Assembly (NCBI RefSeq): GCF_002234595.1
Contig: NZ_NMUL01000022.1
Coordinates: 104,913-168,912, forward strand
Length of the DNA: 64,000 nt
Source of the DNA: Amycolatopsis vastitatis
GTDB taxonomy: Bacteria > Actinomycetota > Actinomycetes > Mycobacteriales > Pseudonocardiaceae
Direction: 5' to 3'
The notes below the pieces were generated by a model. The model was not told the DNA's origin. It ran no database searches and saw nothing but the letters and a program-made list of their open reading frames with translations. Position 1 is the stretch's first letter; each line of letters starts with the position of its first letter. Below are positions 8,826 through 17,427 of the stretch, in pieces. The translations under genes and the position numbers were made by a program.

Positions 8826-9748
8826 CGCAGGACCCGCGCCCGGTGGAACGAACCGGTCCCCCAGGCCCCGGCCAGGGCCCGCACCTTCGTCAGCCGCAGC
8901 CCGAGGTCGTGCTCGGCGGTGTAGCCGATGGCGCCGTGCACCTGCAGGGCGGTCCGCGCGGCGAGGTGAGCGGCGCCGGAGGCCATGACCTTCGCCGCCG
9001 AAACGTCGCGGGCGAAGGTCTTCTCCCCGGCCAGCGCCGCGCCGTAGAGGAGCGGGCGGGCGAGTTCGAGCTGGGTGACGACGTCGGCGAGGAGGTGCTT
9101 GACCGCCTGGTACTCACCGATGGCCCGGCCGTACTGGTGACGCTGTTTCGCGTACGCCACCGAGGTGTCGAGGAGCCACTGCCCCGCCCCCAGGAGCTGG
9201 GCGGCCACGGCGAGGACGCCACGGTCGAACGCCGCCGGGGTGGCGGTCCCCTGGGTGGTCCCGGTGACCCGGAACAGCCGCCGCGCCGGGTCGATCGAGC
9301 GGACGGGCTCGATCTCGGGGCCGGTGATCTCCCCGGCGGTCAGGTCGAAGACCACGCCGGCGACGTCGGCGTCCAGCGCGAGGGGGACTTCGGGTGGCGC
9401 GACGGCCGTGGCGAGGAGGTCGCCCTCGGCGAGCGCGGTGAGCCGGTCGCCGGTGAGCACCGAGGGCGCGACGACGGCGGTCTCGACGAGCGGTCCGGGC
9501 ACGGCGTGGTAGCCGAGGGCTTCGAAGGCGACCACGGCGTCGACCGGCGTCCCGCCGAGCCCGCCGTGCTCCTCGTCGACCAGCAGGGCCGGGACCCCGA
9601 GCTCGGCGAGCCCGCGCCAGAGCTTGAGCCCGCGGTCGTGGTCCCCGGCCGCCCAGGACCTGGCGACCGCCGCGGTGTCCGCGCCGGCGAGGAAGTCGTG
9701 CAGGGACGCGGAGAACTGGCGCTGTTCCGGGGACAGCTGGAACTTCAT
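8822..9748 (-). CDS. fadE32: Acyl-CoA dehydrogenase, FadE32-like
   Basis: This 308-residue protein is an acyl-CoA dehydrogenase of the short steroid-catabolic type. The C-terminus has QVHGAIGYTAEHDLGLRLTKVRAL and stops soon after, again without a visible YxGT catalytic motif. It corresponds by place and length to FadE32 (Rv3563, about 319 residues). It probably pairs with the full-length FadE31-like protein encoded just upstream; both junctions are 4-nt ATGA overlaps, which favour equal synthesis. Substrate assignment (a late HIP-derived CoA ester) is from family knowledge. Confidence 0.75.
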   Translation of the reverse strand: MKFQLSPEQRQFSASLHDFLAGADTAAVARSWAAGDHDRGLKLWRGLAELGVPALLVDEEHGGLGGTPVDAVVAFEALGYHAVPGPLVETAVVAPSVLTGDRLTALAEGDLLATAVAPPEVPLALDADVAGVVFDLTAGEITGPEIEPVRSIDPARRLFRVTGTTQGTATPAAFDRGVLAVAAQLLGAGQWLLDTSVAYAKQRHQYGRAIGEYQAVKHLLADVVTQLELARPLLYGAALAGEKTFARDVSAAKVMASGAAHLAARTALQVHGAIGYTAEHDLGLRLTKVRALAGAWGTGSFHRARVLR

Positions 9749-10872
9749 CGGCGCTCCCTCGGGAGTTTCAGCAGCCGTTCGGCGATGGTGTTGCGCTGGA
9801 TCTGGTCGGTACCGCCGTAGATCGGCCCGGCCAGGGAGAACAGGTAGCCGTCCACCCAGCCGCGGTCGGTCTCCCCGGCCGGGCCGAGCACGTCCAGCGC
9901 GGTCTCGTGGAGCTCGACGTCCAGATGCGACCAGAACAGCTTGTTGACGCTCGACTCCGGGCCCAGCTCACCGCCGTCCGCCAGCCTGCTGACCGTGCCG
10001 AACGTGTAGAGCTGATACGCCCGCGCTCCGATCCACGCGTCCGCCACTCTGTCCCGTGTGGACGGTGGCTCGCCGTTGTCACGCCACAGGTCCACCAGGC
10101 GATCCGCGGCGGCGAGGAACCGGCCCGGGCTGCGCAGCGAGAGTCCGCGCTCGTTGTTCGCGGTCGTCATCGCCACCCGCCAGCCTTGGCCGACCTCGCC
10201 GATCACGTCCTCGTCGGGCACGAAAACCTCGTCGAAGAAGATCTCCGCGAAGCCGGGTTCGCCGTCCAGCTGCGGGATCGGGCGGACGGTGACGCCCTCG
10301 GCTCGCAGATCGGCCATGAAGTAGGTCAGCCCGTGGTGACGCTGGGCCTCGGGATCGGTCCGGAAGAGGCCGAACGCCCGATCCGCGAAAGTGGCCCGCG
10401 AACTCCACGTCTTCTGCCCCGACAGCAACCAGCCACCGTCGGTGCGGACCGCCGTGCTCCGCAGCGCCGCGATGTCGCTGCCCGCCTCCGGCTCCGACCA
10501 CGCCTGCGCCCACACCTGCTCACCGGTCGCCATCGGCGGGAGGATCCGGTCGCGCTGCTCCTGGGTGCCGTGCGCGAACAACGTCGGGCCGAGCATGAAG
10601 ATGCCGTTCTGGCTCACCCGGCCCGGCGCTCCGGCCGCGTAGTACTCCTCCTCGAACAGCAGCCACTGCAGCATCGAGGCGTCCCGGCCGTGGTACTCAC
10701 GCGGCCACGACACGACCGACCAGCGTGCCTCGGCGAGTTCGGCTTCCCACTCGCGGTGCGCGGCGAACCCCTCGGCGGTGTCCATCGACGGCAACGACCG
10801 AACGTGCGAAGCCAGCCATTCCCGGGCCTCGTCACGGAACGCGGCGGACGCCTCATCGATGTCGAGGTCCAT
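9745..10872 (-). CDS. fadE31: Acyl-CoA dehydrogenase, FadE31-like
   Basis: This 375-residue protein is a full-length acyl-CoA dehydrogenase with the FAD-binding segment WAQAWSEPEAGSDIAALRSTA and the C-terminal IYGGTDQIQRNTIAERLLKLP. It is the probable orthologue of FadE31 (Rv3562, about 377 residues). With the FadE32/33-like proteins it should desaturate a CoA thioester formed during steroid C/D-ring breakdown. Its ATG shares one base with the stop of the enoyl-CoA hydratase gene. Confidence 0.8.
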   Translation of the reverse strand: MDLDIDEASAAFRDEAREWLASHVRSLPSMDTAEGFAAHREWEAELAEARWSVVSWPREYHGRDASMLQWLLFEEEYYAAGAPGRVSQNGIFMLGPTLFAHGTQEQRDRILPPMATGEQVWAQAWSEPEAGSDIAALRSTAVRTDGGWLLSGQKTWSSRATFADRAFGLFRTDPEAQRHHGLTYFMADLRAEGVTVRPIPQLDGEPGFAEIFFDEVFVPDEDVIGEVGQGWRVAMTTANNERGLSLRSPGRFLAAADRLVDLWRDNGEPPSTRDRVADAWIGARAYQLYTFGTVSRLADGGELGPESSVNKLFWSHLDVELHETALDVLGPAGETDRGWVDGYLFSLAGPIYGGTDQIQRNTIAERLLKLPRERR

Positions 10873-11717
10873 CAGGCCCCCTTGTTCGCGTCACGCATCG
10901 ACCGCGCCGACTGCCCGCCGAGAGAGTCTTCCGACGTTTCCGCGTTGTGGGCGTGCGCCAGGTGGTGCAGCCCGAACACCGAGTCCATCCCGGACCGCAT
11001 GCCCATCAGGTCTTCGGCCTGGTTGACGGCTTTCTTGGCCAGCGCCAGCCCGAACTGCGGCATCGCGGCGATCTTCTCCGCCAGCTCCAGGGTGTGCTGC
11101 TCCAGCTCGGGGCGGGGCACGATCCGGTTGATCATGCCCCATTCCTTGGCCTGCTGAACGGTGAAGCGTTCGCCGGTGAACAGGACCTCTTTCGCCGCGC
11201 GCGGCCCGAGCACCCACGGGTGCGCGAAGTACTCCACTCCGGGAATCCCCATCCGCACCACCGGATCCGCGAAGAACGCGTCATCCGAGGCGACAATCAG
11301 ATCGCACACCCACGCGAGCATCAACCCGCCCGCGATGCAGGCGCCCTGCACACTCGCGATCATCGGCTTCGGGATCTCCCGCCACCGGCGGCACATCCCC
11401 AGGTACACCTCGGACTCGCGGGCGAACCGCTGGTCACCCCCGGCCCGGTCGGTGTGGTCCCACCACATCACCGCACGCCGGTCGAAACTGACGTCGACGT
11501 CCCGGCCCGGCGTGCCGATGTCGTGCCCGGCCGAAAAGTGCTTGCCCGCCCCGGCCAGCACGATGACCTTGACCTCGGGATCGTTCACCGCCTCCGTGAA
11601 GGCGTCGTCCAGGGCATAAGTCATCGCCGAGTTCTGGGCGTTGCGGTAGTCCGGCCGGTTCATCGTCACCACCGCGACCGGCCCGCGCCGCTCCGACCGG
11701 ACCACCGGGTCACTCAT
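10872..11717 (-). CDS. Enoyl-CoA hydratase family protein
   Basis: This 281-residue crotonase-fold protein has the oxyanion-hole segments HFSAGHDIG and ACIAGGLMLAWVCDL. It sits between fadD3 and fadE31, where the M. tuberculosis cluster has no gene; it may be the hydratase of the HIP side-chain beta-oxidation (an EchA13-type role), but this is not certain. An insertion at about residues 75-95 (DHTDRAGGDQRFARES) makes it longer than a minimal crotonase. Both ends overlap neighbours by 1-4 nt, so it belongs to the leftward fadD3 operon. Confidence 0.75.
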   Translation of the reverse strand: MSDPVVRSERRGPVAVVTMNRPDYRNAQNSAMTYALDDAFTEAVNDPEVKVIVLAGAGKHFSAGHDIGTPGRDVDVSFDRRAVMWWDHTDRAGGDQRFARESEVYLGMCRRWREIPKPMIASVQGACIAGGLMLAWVCDLIVASDDAFFADPVVRMGIPGVEYFAHPWVLGPRAAKEVLFTGERFTVQQAKEWGMINRIVPRPELEQHTLELAEKIAAMPQFGLALAKKAVNQAEDLMGMRSGMDSVFGLHHLAHAHNAETSEDSLGGQSARSMRDANKGA

Positions 11718-13246
11718 GCCTTCTCCTCACTGAGCACGCGCTTCAGCACCTTGCCGGAAGCGTTGCGGGGCAGTTCGTCCAGGAATTCGACGAACTTCGG
11801 GGTCTTGTAGTTGGCGAGCCGCTCGCGGCAGAACGCGACAACCGTCTCTTCGGTCAGCCCGGCGCCGACGACGAACGCCTTGCCGACCTCGCCGAGCCGT
11901 TCGTCCGGGACGCCGATGACGGCGACGTCGCGGACGCCGTCCAGCTCGGTCAGGGCGTGTTCCACCTCGGCCGGGTAGACGTTGAAGCCACCGCAGATGT
12001 ACATGTCCTTGAGCCGGTCGGTGATCGTCAGGTTTCCTCCGGCGTCGAGCTCGCCGACGTCGCCGGTGTGCAGCCAGCCGTCCTCGTCGACAGTGCGGGC
12101 CGTGGCTTCGGGGTCGTCGAGGTAGCCGAGCATCACGTTCGGCCCGCGGACCACGATCTCCCCCGGCGAACCCTGGATCGCCACTTCGAAGCCCGCGGTC
12201 GCCCGGCCGGACGTCCGGGCCACCAGTTCGGCGTCGTCGCCCGGGCGGCACATCGTCACGACCACCGCTTCGGTGAGGCCGTAGCCGGTCAGGACGGTTT
12301 CGAAGCCCAGCTCGGACCGCATTCGGCGCACCAGCGAGGCGGGCACCGTTGCCGCTCCCGTGACGGCGAGGCGCAACGACGAGAGGTCGCCCTTGCGCGG
12401 CTCGTGCAGCAGGGACTGGAAGACGGCAGGCGCGCCCGGCAGCACGGAGATCCGCTCCCGTTCGATCGTCTTCAGCGCCGCGCGGACGTCGAACACGGCC
12501 TGCGGGACGAGGGTCGCGCCGGTCAGCAGGCTCACCACGATGCCGGCCTTGTAGCCGAAGCTGTGGAAGAACGGGTTGATCACCAGGTACCGGTCGTCGG
12601 CGGTGACCTGCCCGCAGTCCGCCCACGCCGTGGCGACGTCGACCACCTGGCGGTGGGCCGACAGCACGCCCTTGGAGCGGCCCGACGTCCCCGAGGTGAA
12701 CAGGATGTCGCTCACGTCGTCGGGGCCGACGGCGTCCGCGCGCGCTTCGGCCTCCGCCTCCGGGACGCGGGCGGCCAGGGCGAGGAACTCGTCCCAGCCG
12801 AGGGTGCCCTCGACCGGCCGGTGGGGCTGTTCGAGGGGCACCCGGACGACGGTGCCGAGGTCCGGCAGCTCCACCCCGGTCTCCCGGATCGCGGCGTGGC
12901 GGTCCACGCCGAGGAAGTCCGCGGCGACGACGAGGGCCTTGACCCGGGCGCGGACGAGCAGGTCCACGGTCTCGGTGGCGGTGAACCGCGTGTTGACCGG
13001 GATCAGCGTCGCGCCCGCGTACAGCGCGCCGAGCGCGGAGAGGACCCAGTGGTGGGTGTTGGGGAGGTTGATCGCGACCCGGTCCCCCGGGTGGACGCCG
13101 CCCGCGGCGAACGCGCGGGCGACCGTTCGAACACGTTCCAGAAGCTGGTCGTACCCGAGTCGCACGGGGCCGTCGACCAGGGCTTCCGCGGAGCCGAACT
13201 TCGCGGCGGCATCCCGGACGACGGCCGGGATCGTGGTCTGTCCCAC
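11714..13246 (-). CDS. fadD3: HIP-CoA ligase FadD3
   Basis: This 510-residue class I acyl-CoA synthetase has the AMP-binding loop FTSGTSGRSKGV, the TGYGLTEA motif, GWLHTGDVG and the C-terminal Lys in NASGKVLKR. Its place, divergent from fadE30 and leading fadE31-33, matches FadD3 (Rv3561), which forms the CoA ester of HIP, the C/D-ring product of steroid degradation. The GTG at 13246 is preferred because AGGAGG ends five bases upstream; a GTG at 13249 would leave only two. The palindrome at 13273-13284 lies 27 bp upstream of the coding start. Confidence 0.85.
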   Translation of the reverse strand: MGQTTIPAVVRDAAAKFGSAEALVDGPVRLGYDQLLERVRTVARAFAAGGVHPGDRVAINLPNTHHWVLSALGALYAGATLIPVNTRFTATETVDLLVRARVKALVVAADFLGVDRHAAIRETGVELPDLGTVVRVPLEQPHRPVEGTLGWDEFLALAARVPEAEAEARADAVGPDDVSDILFTSGTSGRSKGVLSAHRQVVDVATAWADCGQVTADDRYLVINPFFHSFGYKAGIVVSLLTGATLVPQAVFDVRAALKTIERERISVLPGAPAVFQSLLHEPRKGDLSSLRLAVTGAATVPASLVRRMRSELGFETVLTGYGLTEAVVVTMCRPGDDAELVARTSGRATAGFEVAIQGSPGEIVVRGPNVMLGYLDDPEATARTVDEDGWLHTGDVGELDAGGNLTITDRLKDMYICGGFNVYPAEVEHALTELDGVRDVAVIGVPDERLGEVGKAFVVGAGLTEETVVAFCRERLANYKTPKFVEFLDELPRNASGKVLKRVLSEEKA

Positions 13247-13272
13247 CACACCCTCCTCTGGACCGGCAAACT

Positions 13273-13284
13273 AGAACGTGTTCT
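13273..13284. promoter_or_regulatory. TetR-type operator AGAAC-GT-GTTCT between fadD3 and fadE30
   Basis: A perfect 12-bp palindrome AGAACGTGTTCT within AAACTAGAACGTGTTCTC. It fits the published KstR consensus TNNAACNNGTTNNA except at the last base. It lies between the divergent fadD3 and fadE30 genes, and the same sequence with one central change recurs at 22475-22486. It very likely binds a TetR-family sterol repressor; no kstR or kstR2 gene is in the window. Confidence 0.7.
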
Positions 13285-13328
13285 CATTACCCTAGGTGCC
13301 GGACCGGCCCGGCAGCAAGGAGGCGTGC

Positions 13329-14474
13329 GTGGAACCGACGGGATTCCGCCGCGAAGTCGCGGACTGGCTCGCCGCCAACCTGACCGGCGAGTTCGCCCGC
13401 CTGCGCGGCCTGGGCGGCCCGGGACGGGAACACGAGGAGTTCGACCTGCGCCTGGCCTGGGAACGCCACCTCGCCGCGGCGGGCTGGACGGGCGTCGGCT
13501 GGCCCGTCGAACACGGCGGCCGGGGACTGTCGCTGGACGACCAAGTCGCGTTCCACGAGGAGTACGCCGCCGCTGGGGCCCCCGCGCGGGTCAACCACAT
13601 CGGCGAACAGCTGCTCGGCCCCACCCTGATCGCGTTCGGTACCCCTGAACAGCGGAAACGGTTCCTGCCCAAGATCCTCGCGGTCGAGGAACTCTGGTGC
13701 CAGGGGTACTCCGAGCCCGGCGCGGGGTCCGACCTCGCGGCCGTCTCGACCTCGGCGGTCCCGCGCGACGGCGAGTGGGTCGTCAACGGCCAGAAGATCT
13801 GGACCTCGCTCGCCCACGTGGCCGACTGGTGCTTCGTGGTGGCCCGCACCGAACCGGGCTCGCAACGTCACCACGGCCTGTCCTACCTCCTGGTGCCGCT
13901 GCGGCAGGACGGCGTCACCATCCGGCCCATCCAGCAGCTCACCGGCACGTCGGAGTTCAACGAAGTCTTCTTCGACGACGCCCGCACGTCCGCCGAACTG
14001 GTCGTCGGGGCACCGGGCGAGGGCTGGAAGATCGCCATGGCCACCCTCGGGTTCGAACGCGGCGTCTCCACCCTCGGCCAGCAGATCGGGTTCCGCCGCG
14101 AACTCGACGCCATCACCGCCGAAGCGAAACGGCTCGGCACCCACGACGATCCGCTGCTGCGCGCGGACCTGACTCGCGCCCGCATCGGCCTGCGCGTCCT
14201 GCGCGCGCACGCCCTCCGGACGCTCGGGCAGGCCGCCGGGCCGGAAGTCGCGGTGGGGAAGCTGCTGTGGGCGCAATGGCACCGCGGGCTCGGCGAACTG
14301 GCCATGCGCGCCCGCGGTGTCCGGTCGATGGTCGCCGACGGCCCGGAACTCGACGAGTGGCAGCGGCTGTTCCTGTTCACCCGCGCCGACACCATCTACG
14401 GCGGGTCGGACGAAATCGAACGCAACATCATCGCCGAGCGCGTCCTCGGCCTGCCCAGGGAGGCCCGCCCGTGA
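13329..14474 (+). CDS. fadE30: Acyl-CoA dehydrogenase FadE30
   Basis: This 381-residue full-length acyl-CoA dehydrogenase has CQGYSEPGAGSDLAAVSTSA for FAD contact and the C-terminal IYGGSDEIERNIIAERVLGLP. It corresponds to FadE30 (Rv3560c, 385 residues), which dehydrogenates the propanoyl side chain of HIP-CoA derivatives. The GTG at 13329 is chosen because AAGGAGG ends five bases before it; a GTG at 13296 lies in frame upstream but has no ribosome site. The stop overlaps the GTG of ipdF. Confidence 0.85.
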   Translation: MEPTGFRREVADWLAANLTGEFARLRGLGGPGREHEEFDLRLAWERHLAAAGWTGVGWPVEHGGRGLSLDDQVAFHEEYAAAGAPARVNHIGEQLLGPTLIAFGTPEQRKRFLPKILAVEELWCQGYSEPGAGSDLAAVSTSAVPRDGEWVVNGQKIWTSLAHVADWCFVVARTEPGSQRHHGLSYLLVPLRQDGVTIRPIQQLTGTSEFNEVFFDDARTSAELVVGAPGEGWKIAMATLGFERGVSTLGQQIGFRRELDAITAEAKRLGTHDDPLLRADLTRARIGLRVLRAHALRTLGQAAGPEVAVGKLLWAQWHRGLGELAMRARGVRSMVADGPELDEWQRLFLFTRADTIYGGSDEIERNIIAERVLGLPREARP

Positions 14475-15241
14475 TCCCCCACTACCCGCCCGGCCACGAC
14501 CTGCTGTCCGGCAAAGTGGTCGTGGTGACCGCGGCGGCCGGCACCGGCATCGGCTCGGCCGTCGCGAAACGCTGCCTCGAAGAAGGCGCGAACGTGGTGA
14601 TCAGCGACTGGCACGAACGGCGGCTCGGCGAGAAGGCGGCCGAGCTGTCCGAACTGGGCAAAGTCCACGCCCTGCCCTGCGACGTCACCAAGGAGGACCA
14701 CGTCCGAGCCCTCGTCGACGGCACGGTCGAGCACTTCGGACGACTCGACGTGATGATCAACAACGCCGGGCTCGGCGGCACCCGATCGGTCCTGGAGATG
14801 ACCGACGAGGAGTGGTCACGCGTTCTGGACATCACCCTCACCGGCACCTTCCGCTGCACCCGGGCGGCACTCAAGCAGTTCGTCGCCCAGGGCGGCGGCG
14901 GGGCGATCGTCAACAACGCGTCGGTGATCGGCTGGCGCGCCCAAGCCGGGCAGGCGCACTACGCCGCCGCGAAGGCAGGCGTGATGGCGCTGACCCGGTG
15001 TTCGGCGCTGGATGCCGCCGAGCACGGCGTCCGGATCAACGCCGTCGCCCCCAGCCTCGCCATGCACCCCTTCCTCGCGAAGGTGACCAGCGACGAACTC
15101 CTCGAAGACCTCACGAAACGCGAAGCCTTCGGCCGCGCCGCCGAACCGTGGGAGGTCGCCAACGTCATGGTCTTCCTCGCCAGCGACTACGCGAGCTACC
15201 TCACCGGCGAAGTCGTCTCCGTCAGCAGCCAGCACCCCTAG
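14471..15241 (+). CDS. ipdF: SDR family oxidoreductase IpdF
   Basis: This 256-residue short-chain dehydrogenase has a nucleotide motif TAAAGTGIGSA, NNAGLGG, and a catalytic Ser plus Tyr-x3-Lys (NNASVIGW then HYAAAKAG). Gene order fadE30-ipdF-fadA6 matches Rv3560c-Rv3559c-Rv3556c. IpdF is reported to interconvert the 5-hydroxy and 5-oxo forms of HIP-CoA. The start is the GTG that overlaps the fadE30 stop, and the next gene begins nine bases after its stop. Confidence 0.85.
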   Translation: MIPHYPPGHDLLSGKVVVVTAAAGTGIGSAVAKRCLEEGANVVISDWHERRLGEKAAELSELGKVHALPCDVTKEDHVRALVDGTVEHFGRLDVMINNAGLGGTRSVLEMTDEEWSRVLDITLTGTFRCTRAALKQFVAQGGGGAIVNNASVIGWRAQAGQAHYAAAKAGVMALTRCSALDAAEHGVRINAVAPSLAMHPFLAKVTSDELLEDLTKREAFGRAAEPWEVANVMVFLASDYASYLTGEVVSVSSQHP

Positions 15242-15249
15242 GAGTCCCC

Positions 15250-16401
15250 GTGCCCGAAGCCTTCCTCCTCGACGCCGTCCGCACACCCGTGGGACGGCGT
15301 GGCGGCGCGCTGTCCGGGTGGCATTCCGCCGACCTCGGGGCGCACGTCATCAAGGCGGTCGTCGAGCGCGCCGGCGTCGACCCCGACCTCGTCGACGACG
15401 TCATCCTCGGCTGCACCGACACCCTGGGCCCGCAGTCGGGCAACATCGCGCGCACCGCGTGGCTCGCCGCGGGGTTCCCCGACCACGTGCCGGGCGTGAC
15501 CGTCGACCGGCAGTGCGGGTCCAGCCAGCAAGCCGTGCACTTCGCCGCCCAGGCCGTCATGTCGGGCACCCAGGACCTGGTGCTGGCCGGGGGTGTGCAG
15601 AACATGAGCCGCATCCCGATCAGCGCGGCGATGCTGGCCGGGCGCGAATACGGCTTCGACGACCCGTTCTCCGGCTCGAAGGGCTGGCAGGAGCGCTACG
15701 GCAGCGTCGAGGTCTCGCAGTTCCGCAGTGCGGACATGATCGCCGAGCACTGGGACATCAGCCGCGAAGCCATGGAGGAGTACGCGCTGCGCAGCCACCA
15801 GCGGGCCCTGTCCGCGATCGACGAAGGCCGGTTCGACGCGGAAACCGTGGCGGTCGAACAGTTCCGGCACGACGAGGGGCCGCGCCGGGACACCAGCCTG
15901 GAGCGGATGCGGGGGCTCAAGCCGTTGAGCGAGGGCTCACGCCTGACGGCGGCGGTGGCCAGCCAGATCTCCGACGGCGCGAGCGCGGCTTTGCTGGCGT
16001 CGGAGGCTTTCGTGCACGAGCACGGCCTCACTCCCCGGGCCCGCGTCCACCACCTGTCGGTACGGGCCGCGGACCCGGTGTGGATGCTGACCGGCCCGAT
16101 CCCGGCGACCGCGCACGCGCTGCGGAACGCCGGGCTCACCATCGGGGACATCGACCTCTTCGAGGTCAACGAGGCGTTCGCCAGCGTGGTCCTGGCCTGG
16201 CTGGACGAAACCGGCGCGGACCCCGGCCGGGTCAACGTGAACGGGGGCGGGATCGCCCTCGGCCACCCGATCGGGGCCACCGGCACCAAGCTGCTGGCGA
16301 CGCTCCTGCACGAGCTGGAGCGCCGCGGCGGGCGTTACGGCCTGCAGACGATGTGCGAAGGCGGCGGCACCGCCAACGTCACCATCATCGAACGGCTCTG
16401 A
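15250..16401 (+). CDS. fadA6: Steroid 3-ketoacyl-CoA thiolase FadA6
   Basis: This 383-residue thiolase has the acyl-accepting Cys in VDRQCGSSQQAVH (about residue 91). It also has NEAFASVVLAW, the GHPIGATGTKL His loop and the C-terminal CEGGG that supplies the second catalytic Cys. Size and context match FadA6 (Rv3556c, 386 residues), which thiolyses ring-opened products late in C/D-ring degradation. GGAG precedes the GTG at 15250. The stop lies inside a 17-bp tandem duplication shared with the convergent fgd gene. Confidence 0.85.
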   Translation: MPEAFLLDAVRTPVGRRGGALSGWHSADLGAHVIKAVVERAGVDPDLVDDVILGCTDTLGPQSGNIARTAWLAAGFPDHVPGVTVDRQCGSSQQAVHFAAQAVMSGTQDLVLAGGVQNMSRIPISAAMLAGREYGFDDPFSGSKGWQERYGSVEVSQFRSADMIAEHWDISREAMEEYALRSHQRALSAIDEGRFDAETVAVEQFRHDEGPRRDTSLERMRGLKPLSEGSRLTAAVASQISDGASAALLASEAFVHEHGLTPRARVHHLSVRAADPVWMLTGPIPATAHALRNAGLTIGDIDLFEVNEAFASVVLAWLDETGADPGRVNVNGGGIALGHPIGATGTKLLATLLHELERRGGRYGLQTMCEGGGTANVTIIERL

Positions 16402-16431
16402 TCAGCCCAGGGCACTGATCAGCCCAGGGCA
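16398..16431. repeat. Exact 17-bp tandem duplication at convergent stop codons
   Basis: CTGATCAGCCCAGGGCA occurs twice head-to-tail (16398-16414 and 16415-16431). The first copy contains the fadA6 stop codon, and the second contains the stop and last codons of fgd on the other strand. It looks like a recent replication slip; because each copy carries stop codons in both directions, neither protein is lengthened. No terminator hairpin is obvious between the two genes. Confidence 0.9.
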
Positions 16432-17423
16432 CGCAGCTTCGGCAGGACGTCCTCGGAGAACTGGGCCAGGAAGCGTTCCTGGTCGTGGCCGGGGCCGTGG
16501 AAGACGAGGTGGTTGAGGCCCGCGTCCAGGTACGGCTTGATCTGGGCCACGGCCTCGTCCGGGTCGGAGGCGACGATCCAGCGCTTGGCGACCTGCTCGA
16601 TCGGCAGCTCGTCGGCCAGCCGTTCCATCTCCTCCGCCGAGGAGACGGTGTGCTTCTGCTCCGCCGTCAGCGACAGCGGCGCCCAGAACCTCGTGTTCTC
16701 CAGCGCCTTCTCGTGGTCGCGGTCGTAGGACATCTTGATCTCGATCGTCCGGTCGACGTCCTCGGCGTCGCGCTCGGCCGCCTGCGCGCCCTCCTTGACC
16801 GCGGGCATCAGCTTCTCGGTGTAGAGGTCCATGCCCTTACCCGACGTGCAGATGAACCCTTCACCCGAGCGTCCCGCGTACTTGGCGACCACCGGGCCGC
16901 CCGCCGCGACGTACACCGGCACCGGCTGCTCCGGCCGGTCGTAGATGCTGGCGTTGACCAGCTTGTAGTAGTCGCCCTCGAAGTCGACCTTGTCCTTGGT
17001 CCACAGCTCGCGCATCAGCTTGATCGACTCGCGCAGGCGCGCGAACCGCTCCTTGAACTCCGGCCATTCGCGCCCCGAGACGGCGATCTCGTTCAGCGCC
17101 TCTCCGGTCCCCACGCCGAGGATCACGCGGCCGTTCGACAGCAGCGACATCGTCGCGAACGCCTGCGCGATCACCGCCGGGTTGTACCGGAACGTCGGGG
17201 TCAGCACGCTCGTCCCGATCTGCACCCGGCTGGTCCGCTCGGCCACCGCCGGCATCCACGCCAGCGCCCACGGGGCGTGCCCGCCCTCGTGCCGCCACGG
17301 CAGGAAGTGGTCCGACACCCACACCGAGTCGAGGCCGGCCTCTTCCGCACGCACGGCGTACTCGACCAGGTCCCGCGGCCCGAACTGCTCCGCCGACGCC
17401 TTGTAACCGACCTTCAGCCGCAC
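16419..17423 (-). CDS. fgd: F420-dependent glucose-6-phosphate dehydrogenase
   Basis: This 334-residue luciferase-like protein is strikingly close to mycobacterial Fgd1 (336 residues). Shared stretches include SDHFLPWRHEGGHAP, GTSVLTPTFRYNPAVIAQAF, GVGTGEALNEI, FICTSGKG and PIEQVAKRWIVASDPDEAV. Equivalents of Fgd1 Asp39, His40 and Trp44 are Asp38, His39 and Trp43, and the Glu, Lys and Arg of the substrate pocket are kept. It would oxidise glucose-6-phosphate and reduce F420. The GTG at 17423, behind GGGAGG, gives the family length and lies 4 nt after the ipdC stop; an in-frame ATG at 17468 would overlap ipdC. Confidence 0.88.
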   Translation of the reverse strand: MRLKVGYKASAEQFGPRDLVEYAVRAEEAGLDSVWVSDHFLPWRHEGGHAPWALAWMPAVAERTSRVQIGTSVLTPTFRYNPAVIAQAFATMSLLSNGRVILGVGTGEALNEIAVSGREWPEFKERFARLRESIKLMRELWTKDKVDFEGDYYKLVNASIYDRPEQPVPVYVAAGGPVVAKYAGRSGEGFICTSGKGMDLYTEKLMPAVKEGAQAAERDAEDVDRTIEIKMSYDRDHEKALENTRFWAPLSLTAEQKHTVSSAEEMERLADELPIEQVAKRWIVASDPDEAVAQIKPYLDAGLNHLVFHGPGHDQERFLAQFSEDVLPKLRALG

Positions 17424-17427
17424 CCGC

